DNA of 27,700 nucleotides, from NCBI GenBank assembly GCA_041493205.1, contig JBGPYM010000010.1:1-27700 (forward strand), written 5' to 3'. The notes under the pieces were generated by a model. That model was given only the letters and a program-made list of their open reading frames with translations, did not search any database and had not been told where the DNA came from. Made by a program: the position numbers and the translations under genes. Origin of the DNA: JBGPYM01 sp041493205 (GTDB lineage: Bacteria > Bacteroidota > Ignavibacteria > UBA10030 > UBA6906). Position 1 is the first letter of the stretch. Every line of letters begins with the position of its first letter. Below, piece after piece: positions 1 through 8,194 of this stretch.

Positions 1-2989
1 CAAAGAGTCCGTCGTCGGCCTCGCCGTACACCTTTCCCTGCCACCGGAACATGTTTTTCCCTGTTGTGATGCCGAGCGACTGCGCCAGGCGAGCGGTCAG
101 TGCATTGTCCGAACCTCCCAGCACGATGAGATCATTGGCAGCGAGTTCCGCATCCGTGACTTCGGCGTCCTGGCGAATAGGCGTCATCAGCTCGACGAAC
201 TGGTCCGCCAGCACGGTCTGAAATTTCAGCGCGGCGGTATGGTTGGCCTCGATATGCCGCCCCGTGCCGTAGACGATGCGCGACGACGTAAAATCATCAA
301 AAAAGTTGGAGAACGTGTAGTAATTCCTGCGCGGGACGGGGATGTCATTCCCCGCGTTGAACACGATCGAGCGCGGGGTCCCCTTCACGTCAAACGTGAA
401 CGACTCCTCCCCGTCCATCACCTTCACGCTCTTCCAGATCTTCTCTTCGGGGGTCTGAATCGCGACCGAAGCCACAAAGCGGTACGGAGTCCCCGTCTGG
501 CGCACCTGGACGGTTATGCGCGATCCACCGGCGGCCGGCTGCACGGTAGCCGTGACGTGCGGGTCAGGAAGATCGTCCCGTTCGAGCCACTGCATCACAA
601 ACGGCCTGACCTCCTTTCCCCCGGCTTCTTCTGCGGCTGCGGCAAACTGGGCGGTCGTCATCGGTTTCTCACGGAACTTCTCATGCAGGGCGTTCATCAT
701 GGCCGCAAACGAAGTATTCCCAAGCAACAGGCGGAGCTGGTGCAGTGCGTACGTGCCGCGAATGCGTGGAATGACATAGCTCCTGTAGCCGTCGTACCGG
801 CGTTCGGCTTTCAGGGGAGCGAGCGCCCCTTCACGCGAAACCGTATACAGCAGCCGGCAGTTCATTTCGGCGAACTGGTCCCTCATCGACCCGGCGGCTG
901 CAGGCAATTCGGCCGGAAGCGCGTTGAGCATCTGCCAGTAGGTTGCGGTTCCGCTCACGTACCAGTTTTCAGCGTCCGACGCAGGATATACCGTATTCAG
1001 CCAGAGAGACCTCTTGTCGAAAGTGTAGAAGTCTTTCAGCGCCGCAATATCCTCGGGATCTTTCGTCGCGGTCTCAGCAAGCACTTCCTTCGCCTTCAAC
1101 GCCTTCAGCTTCTCCGTGACCATGATGGGACTGAAGACGGAATATCCGAGCGACAGATGCGGCAGGACGCCGGGGAGATCGGGCATCAGCCGGCTGTTCT
1201 TTTCGGGGACCTTCTCCCGCATCGTGACTTTTCCGTAATTTGCCATAAACACCATCTTCTGCGCCATGGCGGATGTTGTGACTTTTCCGTCACAGGCATG
1301 CGGGCGGTTGATGGGCGATGTCGCGAGGAAGTTCACCGCGCCGGTTGCATCGATCGTGCCTTTTGCCCGCTTATAAAACTCCACAAAGGCGATATCCCTG
1401 TTCCAGGGAGAAAATGCCAGATCGAACGGCGCGCTGGTGGGATCAGGCACGTATTCCTTGCGTACCTCCGGGTCCTTTGCGTTGTTGTTGCTCCAGTAAA
1501 ATCCCGTGGTACCGCCCGGGAAATCGTTCCGGGAGCTTCGCCAGAGTTTATGGCGCTTCGTGCCGAGGAGAAGGATGGCGGTTTCATTCGCTTTCGTATC
1601 CCCGATGAGCCAGTCGTTGGTGTACAACCCGTTATTATTCGTCGTCAGAATCCGCACCACGTCGTCGATACTCTCTCCGTACTGCGCGGCTTTCCGTATC
1701 CGGGAAGATTGCGGTTCCCCGTCGGGGTTGAACGGCGTCTGCATGACGGTCGTTTCCCCTATCATGATGCCCGCATCGTTGAGATAGAAATCCGCACCCG
1801 AGTGGATCCCGCCGGGGAATGTCTCGTAGACGAGCCGGTGACCGCGCGCCGGGACGACGTCGCAGATAACATCCCAGTGCACCCCCGTGTAGCCGTTCCA
1901 CATGAAAAGCTGGCCGAAGACAATCTTCCCGTCTTTACTCGCCGGGCCGTTGGCGAGGAACGAAGAACACTTATGGAGACGCTCTGCCGCATTCAGTTCA
2001 TCCTCTTCTGCGCGGAAGCTCCTGCCGCTCAGCGCGTTCGCGCTTTTGTTGAGGCCTTCCCCGAGCTGCCCGAGATCCACGGCGGAATTGACCGTCACAA
2101 TATCGAGGAAGTCAACCGCACGTCCGCGGAATATTGCTCCTGCTTTCGCTGCGCCGTCCGCAATCCCCTTCATTTCTTCCAGGTACTCCGGGTCGTACCG
2201 GCGGAGCATGAGGGCATCGGCCATCGTCCGCATGGTCCACCATCCCGCGGCCGGGTTGTCGCCGTTTGCACGGATCGCGAGTTTGTCCATGTAGGCGACA
2301 ATCTCTTTCGAGAGGAGCGAACCGTACTGGTACCCCCGGTCAAACGGCGCGCCTTCGATGTGAACGAACGTCCACCCCCGGTCGGTGTACCGGAAGGCGG
2401 GACCGAACCAGCGGACGGTTTCCATCGGGATGAATGACGTGATATCGTCCACTTCCTCCACCGCAACGTCGTCAAACCATGCCGTCCCGACGGCGGTCCC
2501 GTTGTAGCCGAACCGAACGACGATCCTGTCCTCGGTCTGGGTCGCTATAAAAAGGCCTTCCGACCTTGCCCAGTCGTGTGTCCCCCCGACCACGGTGGCG
2601 TTGCCGGTAAACGGGAACGATTCCATGGTAAGCGTTGCCGCAACCGCGGTGGGATACCGGCTAGTCGGATCCGCAGACGCGTTGTCGGTCCTGATCCACC
2701 CACTCACACGGTAGAGTTTTCCGATTGCAAGCTTCACCGGAGACGAGGCGGCCGCAAATGTCCCGGGACGCACATGCTCCACCTTCAGACTTGTCCCCCC
2801 GCTGTGCGCGATTGTCCGGTCGGGTCCCGCATGGTTTTCACGCATAACGGTTGTGATCAGAGTCCAATCGGTGCTGAGACCGCCTGAGGAAGATTCAAAG
2901 GACGGATTGCCGACATTCAGTGATTGAGCGACAAGTGCCGATGCGAGAAACGTCAGGGTGAGGAACAGCGCAACGGAAGTGCGGACCAT
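1..2989 (-). CDS. Secreted C45 / phospholipase B-like Ntn-hydrolase with N-terminal CBM-like and C-terminal M1-like regions (3' end beyond the window)
   Basis: The frame is open from an ATG at 2989 to the left edge (996 codons, no stop seen). Residues 1-22 form a signal peptide (hydrophobic FLTLTFLASALVAQ). Residues ~23-190 open with NPSFE and read like a beta-sandwich carbohydrate-binding module. At ~212-222 lies the family motif RGxQxG (R218, G219 in FDRGYQYG). Cys341 in HKCSSF is the expected autoprocessing nucleophile and is followed by GQLFMWNG. By family knowledge such enzymes hydrolyse or transfer acyl/amide groups; the substrate is unknown. From ~740 there is a helical stretch resembling the C-terminal part of M1 aminopeptidases (LRLLLG...F...AEEAGGKEV..FVMQWL), but I see no HExxH zinc motif. 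The last visible part reads like a Rossmann fold. A GAGG ribosome site lies 4 nt before the ATG. A strong terminator-like structure sits only 15 nt upstream, which is unusual. Confidence 0.82.
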   Translation of the reverse strand, partial: MVRTSVALFLTLTFLASALVAQSLNVGNPSFESSSGGLSTDWTLITTVMRENHAGPDRTIAHSGGTSLKVEHVRPGTFAAASSPVKLAIGKLYRVSGWIRTDNASADPTSRYPTAVAATLTMESFPFTGNATVVGGTHDWARSEGLFIATQTEDRIVVRFGYNGTAVGTAWFDDVAVEEVDDITSFIPMETVRWFGPAFRYTDRGWTFVHIEGAPFDRGYQYGSLLSKEIVAYMDKLAIRANGDNPAAGWWTMRTMADALMLRRYDPEYLEEMKGIADGAAKAGAIFRGRAVDFLDIVTVNSAVDLGQLGEGLNKSANALSGRSFRAEEDELNAAERLHKCSSFLANGPASKDGKIVFGQLFMWNGYTGVHWDVICDVVPARGHRLVYETFPGGIHSGADFYLNDAGIMIGETTVMQTPFNPDGEPQSSRIRKAAQYGESIDDVVRILTTNNNGLYTNDWLIGDTKANETAILLLGTKRHKLWRSSRNDFPGGTTGFYWSNNNAKDPEVRKEYVPDPTSAPFDLAFSPWNRDIAFVEFYKRAKGTIDATGAVNFLATSPINRPHACDGKVTTSAMAQKMVFMANYGKVTMREKVPEKNSRLMPDLPGVLPHLSLGYSVFSPIMVTEKLKALKAKEVLAETATKDPEDIAALKDFYTFDKRSLWLNTVYPASDAENWYVSGTATYWQMLNALPAELPAAAGSMRDQFAEMNCRLLYTVSREGALAPLKAERRYDGYRSYVIPRIRGTYALHQLRLLLGNTSFAAMMNALHEKFREKPMTTAQFAAAAEEAGGKEVRPFVMQWLERDDLPDPHVTATVQPAAGGSRITVQVRQTGTPYRFVASVAIQTPEEKIWKSVKVMDGEESFTFDVKGTPRSIVFNAGNDIPVPRRNYYTFSNFFDDFTSSRIVYGTGRHIEANHTAALKFQTVLADQFVELMTPIRQDAEVTDAELAANDLIVLGGSDNALTARLAQSLGITTGKNMFRWQGKVYGEADDGLF

Positions 2990-3004
2990 GGGACCTCGCG
3001 GGAT

Positions 3005-3068
3005 AAAAAAAAGGGCGTCCGGCCGGACGCCCGCTGTGGCAAATCAACGGGCGTTCGGCCGAACGCCC
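3005..3068 (-). terminator. Tandem palindromes with a U-tract, intrinsic terminator after the fatty acid hydroxylase gene
   Basis: Two perfect 20-bp palindromes, GGGCGTTCGGCCGAACGCCC (3049-3068) and GGGCGTCCGGCCGGACGCCC (3013-3032), differ at only two positions. On the minus strand the second is followed directly by eight T residues (3005-3012). This begins 10 nt after the hydroxylase stop codon and ends 15 nt before the start codon of the next gene, so it acts as a terminator or as an intercistronic attenuator. Confidence 0.8.
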
Positions 3069-3078
3069 TCCTGATGCG

Positions 3079-3729
3079 TCATGCCTCTTTCGTATCGAGA
3101 GGGACCTGCTCTTTTTCGCCGTACATCGTGCCGAACACGAGATCCCAGAGAGGGGAACTGACCCCGAAGCCCCGTCCGTTGTCGAGATAGTGATGGCGGA
3201 TGTGGTGATGCTTGACCCAGATCCCCACCTTCCCTTTCAAGGGCGCGTGGTGCGTGGCGTAATGGATCTCATCGTAACAGATGTATCCGAAAATGAACCC
3301 GGCAAAGAACACTCCGACGGAACCCGCGGGGAGGATGAGCCAGAAGAATCCGTAGAACAGCAGGGCAAGCGGGATGCTCACTGAAGGCGGCATCACCAGG
3401 CGTTTCGAATCGTTCGGATAGTCGTGGTGGACGCCGTGCATGAGGAAGTGAATCTTCTTTCCCCATTCCGTTGTCGGCTGGTAATGAAATACAAACCGGT
3501 GCAGGAGGTACTCCGACAGCGTCCAGACAAAGAGACCGCCGATGAAATTATAGACGATTGCCGATCCGGAAATCGCATTCCCCGCCCATGCCTGATAGAC
3601 GAAGTAGGTCACCAGGGGGAAGTAAACGATAATCGGCACACTCCAGTGGACATGCGTAAAAAGCTCGAGGAAATCGCTCTGAAACAGCCGGGCCGATTCG
3701 TCCTTGTTGGATCTATAGAGTTTTGCCAT
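3079..3729 (-). CDS. Fatty acid 2-hydroxylase / sterol desaturase family membrane di-iron enzyme
   Basis: A 216-residue integral membrane protein of the fatty acid hydroxylase superfamily, which uses a di-iron centre held by histidine boxes to hydroxylate lipid acyl chains (sphingolipid 2-hydroxylase is the closest type). The boxes are all visible: LLHRFVFH, MHGVHH, HYATHH and HHHIRHH. About four hydrophobic segments are present. I chose the ATG at 3729 because GAGAGG lies 7-8 nt upstream. An in-frame TTG at 3819 would add 30 residues, but the predicted promoter (3766-3794) lies between the two, which argues for the shorter form. The gene has its own promoter and a tandem-hairpin terminator, so it appears to be an independent unit inside the glycan block. 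No partner for sphingolipid synthesis is in the window, so the exact lipid substrate is open. Confidence 0.85.
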   Translation of the reverse strand: MAKLYRSNKDESARLFQSDFLELFTHVHWSVPIIVYFPLVTYFVYQAWAGNAISGSAIVYNFIGGLFVWTLSEYLLHRFVFHYQPTTEWGKKIHFLMHGVHHDYPNDSKRLVMPPSVSIPLALLFYGFFWLILPAGSVGVFFAGFIFGYICYDEIHYATHHAPLKGKVGIWVKHHHIRHHYLDNGRGFGVSSPLWDLVFGTMYGEKEQVPLDTKEA

Positions 3730-3765
3730 GGCGTACCTCTCTGAAAGAACGACCTGCAATGCGAT

Positions 3766-3794
3766 AGTATACAAAAAATCGGCGTTCGGGTCAA
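3766..3794 (-). promoter_or_regulatory. Sigma70-type promoter of the fatty acid hydroxylase gene
   Basis: On the minus strand TTGACC (3789-3794), a 17-bp spacer and TATACT (3766-3771) lie in the 86-bp gap between the GH5-like gene and the hydroxylase. The start codon is 36 nt downstream of the -10 box. Confidence 0.7.
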
Positions 3795-3815
3795 ACGACC
3801 GGGGCGAAGCGCCGG

Positions 3816-6800
3816 TCAAGCAGGCCAGCGGCTGATTTCAGAGCGCTCAGAGCGGCTGACGAGGACCATCGCCGTTCGGCCCGCCGCGACACTGACTGAA
3901 AATGAGAACCCCGTTTCCTCATGGGTAAGTTCCACAGTCTCCGGCGCGCCCCCCTCCGAGACCACTATATACATTGCCGACCGGACAAAGAGGAGGGGGA
4001 GGACGAGCAGAGCCGAGGGAGAATCGGCTTTCTCCCGGGTGAAGACGGGTGAGATCCCGGATTCCCGGAGGGCACTCCGGTAAAAAGCAACAGCAGGCCC
4101 GGCTTCGTCGCTCAATTCAAGCGGGAGGGGAGACCAGAGAATCTTTCCCCTGTCATGCGAGAAGAGCGGACCCGTCGTTCCCCCGGGGAGAACGACCGCT
4201 TTTTCCACCCGCTGCAACTTTTCTCCCCGGTAGCTTACCCTGTAGAGTTTTTCATCAATGCGCGCAAGCTCTTCGGCGTCCACGGGCGCGGACGAGCAGT
4301 TCAAGCCGAGTGCAGCCATCCGCCCGGTGGGCAGGCCATGCTCATCGCCGTCAAAATATCCCGTGACGGCCAGTGTCGAACCCTGCCCGACACCCGCAAG
4401 GACCGCCTCCCACGCCTGCCGGGAGAAGAGCGAGGGGGACGGGACGAGAATCAGCGGGGGGTGTCCCAGGAACTGCGGTGCCTGGTACTCCCCGACCGTC
4501 CTGACACGCACGCCGCATCTGTAACAGAGCGCCCGGACCGCGGAGCGGGTGGCAGCAGTCGCCTGATTGCGGACGCTCATTGTGACGGACTGCGGGAGGA
4601 CCATCACAACTGCGGCGTCCTCGGGTTGCCGAATGTGTTCGCGTATGCTCCCGATCCATTGTGCCATCCCGGTAAACGATGCGAATTCGGGCTTTGCCGT
4701 GCCGTCAGCGCGGAAGAGCCCGATCGCGGCTTCGTTGTCGGAGTTCATATACGGGTTGGTGTTCCAGATCCACTCCACGAACCCAGCGCCCCCGGAAGCA
4801 AAAGCGAGGGCGAGCTTTCGTTCAAGCAACTGTGCGGCCTGCTGCTCGGTGCGCCACGCGGAACCATCGGGCTTCTCGTAAAACATCACGCCGGTTTCTT
4901 CGATGAGGTTGGGGACGCCGGGTGATTTTGTGACAATGCCGTCCCAGAGGATGTCGTCGTTGAACCACCAGGTATGCACGCTCGTAAAATCCACTGCACG
5001 GGCATGGAAGGCCGGGGAAGGCCGCTCGAGCGTTCCTCCCTCGTCCTGCCCGACGGTAATCAACTGCCGCGGATTCCCGCGCGACCTGAGCGTCGCTGAG
5101 AGCTCCTTCACCCAGCCCGTGAACATCTCCTGCGCAAAAAGCATGTAGTCGGTAGCCTTCCCCGGCCTCCGGTCACCAAAAATGTTTGCGTCCTCGAAGT
5201 CCTGCACGGCGGGAAGTCCGATCCCCTCTTCCGGCGTCGTCCGCCACATTTCGCAGACCCGTTCCCTGAAATGCTGGTCGGAGGAGGCCGGATACCGCTT
5301 CCTGAGCCACGACTCCCATTCGGCCCGTTCGTGCTCGTCGTAATTCGGTCTGCAGTACCAGAGGTGCTTTGGCGAGCAAAAGGAGGGCTCATTGATCAGA
5401 TCCCACGCGACCCACTCCGCGCCCGCATAGCGGCGGGCAAACGAGCCGACGAAAGTCTTCTGGGCTGCAAGCGAGTGAGGATCAAGGTAAGGGTTGTTGC
5501 CGCCCCATGTTTCGGGAAGGAAGGCAAAGAATGTAATAATCACCGGCATATCGTGCTTCTGCGCGGTGAGCAAGAATGCATCCATCGCCCTGAGGACCTC
5601 TTCCCTCGGGGTGCCGTCCTTCGCGGTCATCGACCTCCACCCGGTCCAGAATCCGGTCCGGACCAGATTGACGCCCGAACGTTTCATCATCTCGAAATCG
5701 CGGTTCCACGCGAGCGGATTCGGATCCTGGAGGAATCGCCGGTGGACATCCGACGCCATGTAGGTAGTCCCGGCCACCGGAAGCGGCGTACCTCCGCGCT
5801 GGAAATAGGTCCCGTCGGATGTCAGCGTTTCGCCTGATCTGATTGCGCCGTCCTCCACCACCCAGAACCCCGTTTCCTTCGTGACGGTTTTCGTACCTCC
5901 GGGGAATCCGGACCGGAGGGTTGCCTTTGCCCGGGCGCGATAGAACCCCGTAGGAAGTCCCTTCCCGGCATCGAGCGGCAGGGGACCCTGTCCGCTTACG
6001 ACTCTGTTGTTCTCGCGGAGTGCAAAACTCGCGTAGGCCACGGAATTGCCATGCTCGTCCGCGACTTCAATCGCGCATTCGCCTGCCGGAGCCTTTGAGC
6101 CGCTGTTGTGCGGACGGACGACCGATGCCGCAAACGACACGCTCTCTCCCGGCCGGAAGCGGGCATACGACGGACGCACGAGCAGCTCGAACGCATTCTC
6201 AGCGGCACTGTCGACCAGGAACCGGATTCCCTGCGGGGTGATCGTTCCCTTGAAAGCGGCAAACGCCCAGCGTCCGCCGCTGAAACGTCCCTGAAGCCGG
6301 TCGATGGTGATGAACGGGGCAGCAACGGGGACGCCATTGAGGACGGCATGCATCAGCGGAGTCAGAACCGCTTCTCTCGGTCCGGCGGACCCATCCTCGG
6401 TCGGGACATCTTTTCCGGTCGTCAGGCGCACATAGAGTGCGAACGAGAGCTCGGTAGTGAACGCTCCCAGAAGTTTTTTGGCGTCATCGCCGCACGGCGT
6501 GTACGTGACGCCTGATTCGGGCGGGATGGGGAAAATCTGGGTGATGCCGAGCTGCTTGTGATATGCGGTTTGACGAACCTGAGGCCTCCATTCCTCCCCG
6601 TTTCGCTCAACCGGAACGGACAGAGGCTCGCCGCCCAGATTCACCCAGTTGCCGCCCCGTGCCAGATAATTTTCCATCGCAGGCCAGAGTCCGAGGGGGA
6701 AGGCGGAACCGTACGGGGTGACCAGGACATGGATGCTTCCTGCCTCGAGCAAACGGGAAAGCCCCTCCACCCCCGCGAACTCAAGCTGGTACCCCTGCAG

Positions 6801-7001
6801 CGCCTCACGTAGCATGTCGGCGGCAGTCTCCACACCGTTGATCGAGGGGAAATTCTTCTCATCGAGAATGGCAATGCGAAGCTTCGGTCGAGATGCCTGA
6901 GCAAACGCCCGTGCGGCTGTCAGTGAGGGGATGCCGGTGAGCGTACCGGCGGCAGCAGCCGCGGCAAGCGTTCCGAGAAATCTCCTGCGGTCAATCATCA
7001 T
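3816..7001 (-). CDS. Tat-exported multidomain clan-A glycoside hydrolase (GH5-like)
   Basis: A 1061-residue enzyme. Residues 1-35 are a twin-arginine signal (DRRRFLGT followed by an Ala-rich core and AFAQA), so it is folded before export. Residues ~40-240 resemble an amidotransferase-like alpha/beta domain and ~250-385 a beta-sandwich. The TIM barrel covers ~405-750 and carries WDLINEP with the likely acid/base Glu538, and LIEETG with the likely nucleophile at Glu701/702. A second alpha/beta region (~765-905) resembles the beta-galactosidase trimerisation fold, followed by a C-terminal beta domain. By clan-A knowledge it is a retaining beta-glycosidase (mannan, galactan or glucan); the sequence does not settle which. 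The start is the first of two adjacent ATG codons, 14 bp after the CBM9-like gene, so the two are co-transcribed. No strong ribosome site is visible. Length is well above a plain GH5 because of the flanking domains. Confidence 0.8.
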   Translation of the reverse strand: MMIDRRRFLGTLAAAAAAGTLTGIPSLTAARAFAQASRPKLRIAILDEKNFPSINGVETAADMLREALQGYQLEFAGVEGLSRLLEAGSIHVLVTPYGSAFPLGLWPAMENYLARGGNWVNLGGEPLSVPVERNGEEWRPQVRQTAYHKQLGITQIFPIPPESGVTYTPCGDDAKKLLGAFTTELSFALYVRLTTGKDVPTEDGSAGPREAVLTPLMHAVLNGVPVAAPFITIDRLQGRFSGGRWAFAAFKGTITPQGIRFLVDSAAENAFELLVRPSYARFRPGESVSFAASVVRPHNSGSKAPAGECAIEVADEHGNSVAYASFALRENNRVVSGQGPLPLDAGKGLPTGFYRARAKATLRSGFPGGTKTVTKETGFWVVEDGAIRSGETLTSDGTYFQRGGTPLPVAGTTYMASDVHRRFLQDPNPLAWNRDFEMMKRSGVNLVRTGFWTGWRSMTAKDGTPREEVLRAMDAFLLTAQKHDMPVIITFFAFLPETWGGNNPYLDPHSLAAQKTFVGSFARRYAGAEWVAWDLINEPSFCSPKHLWYCRPNYDEHERAEWESWLRKRYPASSDQHFRERVCEMWRTTPEEGIGLPAVQDFEDANIFGDRRPGKATDYMLFAQEMFTGWVKELSATLRSRGNPRQLITVGQDEGGTLERPSPAFHARAVDFTSVHTWWFNDDILWDGIVTKSPGVPNLIEETGVMFYEKPDGSAWRTEQQAAQLLERKLALAFASGGAGFVEWIWNTNPYMNSDNEAAIGLFRADGTAKPEFASFTGMAQWIGSIREHIRQPEDAAVVMVLPQSVTMSVRNQATAATRSAVRALCYRCGVRVRTVGEYQAPQFLGHPPLILVPSPSLFSRQAWEAVLAGVGQGSTLAVTGYFDGDEHGLPTGRMAALGLNCSSAPVDAEELARIDEKLYRVSYRGEKLQRVEKAVVLPGGTTGPLFSHDRGKILWSPLPLELSDEAGPAVAFYRSALRESGISPVFTREKADSPSALLVLPLLFVRSAMYIVVSEGGAPETVELTHEETGFSFSVSVAAGRTAMVLVSRSERSEISRWPA

Positions 7002-7015
7002 GACGGTTGCTGGAT

Positions 7016-8119
7016 TCAGTTGTGTGACTCGTCATTCCAGAGCCTGGAATCTTCCCTTATGAACCAGGTGATTTTCTTCCCGTGCGGGAGGAGGGCTGTA
7101 GCGGTCGCGAGGAAGCCGCTTTTGGTCAGTGAGAGCGCAGGCGGATCCGCAAGTCCGGCCAGCGGAAGGGATGTGAGGCCGAGCTGGTCGAGGTTGGTCG
7201 CCCAGGAGCCGTTGCGCAGGGCATACTCCTTCTCGGCGTGGTAGATCCGGCAGAGGACGTCTTTCGCGCGCCGCGACAGGTCGGGCTTGAATTCCGACTG
7301 ACGTCCGTGAGGGCCGGCGAACTGGAGATAGCCCCACATCTCGGGCTGATGCATGTCGATCACCCCCTGGGGAGACCAGACCCAGTTGTCTTCCTTCGTT
7401 CCGGGGACGCGGCGGTACAATCCGTCCACGATTTCATGGTGCCACTCCACGCGGGAGAAGTTGATGCGCCACGTGTCGCCGATTGCCGGCGGAGCTTTGC
7501 GGTGGGCAAATTCTCCGAGCGCGGCCCACGGGAGCGCGAGTTCGATCGTCCACCCCGTATCGGTGTCTGCTGGATTGTTGAGCGTACCGCGCACGTGGAC
7601 TGCGCTTCTGAGTCCTGCGATGTCCCAGCTGTCGCGTGGCGGGCCTCCGTCCCGGTACGGCTTTGCGAGGAACAGGTCCCACACGGTGTTGAGTGCATTC
7701 ATCTCGAGTTCGTAATACTCGAGGTTATCGCCGTCCGGGTCCATGAACACTTCGAAATCGTTGTTGTAGAAGATCACCGTATCACGCCGGGTGAGCGTCG
7801 CCCAGAGATGCGGTTCGGTGAGCTCTGCGCCGATGTAAAGGCAGGTGTCGTCCCACACCATTTTGACACGCGTCCGGAACCGCGGGTGGGGTTTTGCGCT
7901 CCCCTCGATGTCGACGAAATCATCGGTCCAGGCGGCCTGATGCCATGCGCGGTCATTCATAACGCCATCGATCGTGGGGGGAGCGGTGGTGCGGACGCAG
8001 ACATACCCCTTGGGGATGATCGCAGCCTCGCTTGCAGGCGGCCGTGGGGCAACACAGATCAAGAGAAAACCGCAAAGGCGCAGAGACGCTGAGAACGATC
8101 GGAATGAAGTTATCGACAT
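7016..8119 (-). CDS. Secreted CBM9-like carbohydrate-binding protein with repeat-derived signal peptide
   Basis: A 367-residue protein. Residues ~40-270 form a family 9-like carbohydrate-binding beta-sandwich, opening with APPTIDGVMNDRAWHQAAW and containing NNDFEVFMDPDGDN, YYELEMNALNTVWDL and GWTIELALPW, the usual order for this family. The C-terminal ~90 residues (IYHAEKEYALRNGSWA...LGL) are a pattern often seen after such domains and recall pilin-type helices. No catalytic residues are known for this fold, so a sugar-binding or accessory role is inferred. The first ~20 residues, including part of the hydrophobic core LCGFLLICVA, are encoded inside an inverted-repeat element (8061-8188). The ATG at 8119 has AAAGG directly adjacent, too close for a good ribosome site, so the start is not certain. 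It lies between GH92 (75 bp upstream) and the GH5-like gene (14 bp downstream) in one operon. Confidence 0.78.
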   Translation of the reverse strand: MSITSFRSFSASLRLCGFLLICVAPRPPASEAAIIPKGYVCVRTTAPPTIDGVMNDRAWHQAAWTDDFVDIEGSAKPHPRFRTRVKMVWDDTCLYIGAELTEPHLWATLTRRDTVIFYNNDFEVFMDPDGDNLEYYELEMNALNTVWDLFLAKPYRDGGPPRDSWDIAGLRSAVHVRGTLNNPADTDTGWTIELALPWAALGEFAHRKAPPAIGDTWRINFSRVEWHHEIVDGLYRRVPGTKEDNWVWSPQGVIDMHQPEMWGYLQFAGPHGRQSEFKPDLSRRAKDVLCRIYHAEKEYALRNGSWATNLDQLGLTSLPLAGLADPPALSLTKSGFLATATALLPHGKKITWFIREDSRLWNDESHN

Positions 8120-8188
8120 CCTTTAGTTTTCGTTTTGAATACCAAAATTTTTCTCAGCGCCTCTGCGTCTCCGCGGTGAATTTTCTTA
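8061..8188. repeat. Palindromic repeat element (imperfect inverted repeat, MITE/REP-like)
   Basis: The arms 8069-8095 and 8151-8177 are inverted copies over 27 bp with four differences, all transitions (left arm begins ACCGCAAAGGCGCAGAGACG; the reverse complement of the right arm begins ACCGCGGAGACGCAGAGGCG). Weaker similarity extends outwards (AAGAGAAA against AAGAAAATTC). The arms enclose a 55-bp AT-richer centre. Sequences of this style (CGCAGAGACGCTGAG) recur in many environmental bacterial genomes. It sits between the GH92 and CBM9 genes and would fold as a long hairpin in the operon mRNA. Confidence 0.75.
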
Positions 8189-8194
8189 CAGGTA

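Noticed and set aside
239..2437. A long open frame on the plus strand
   Set aside because: Its product is Arg/His/Pro-rich and unlike any protein, while the opposite strand is open over the whole region with a signal peptide and a clear hydrolase core.
3797..3817. Hairpin GACCGG...CCGGTC over the stop of the GH5-like gene
   Set aside because: There is no T-run next to the stem; the T6 run lies ~15 nt away within the promoter spacer.
3729..3819. Longer fatty acid hydroxylase starting at TTG 3819
   Set aside because: The ATG at 3729 has a good ribosome site and the promoter lies between the two.
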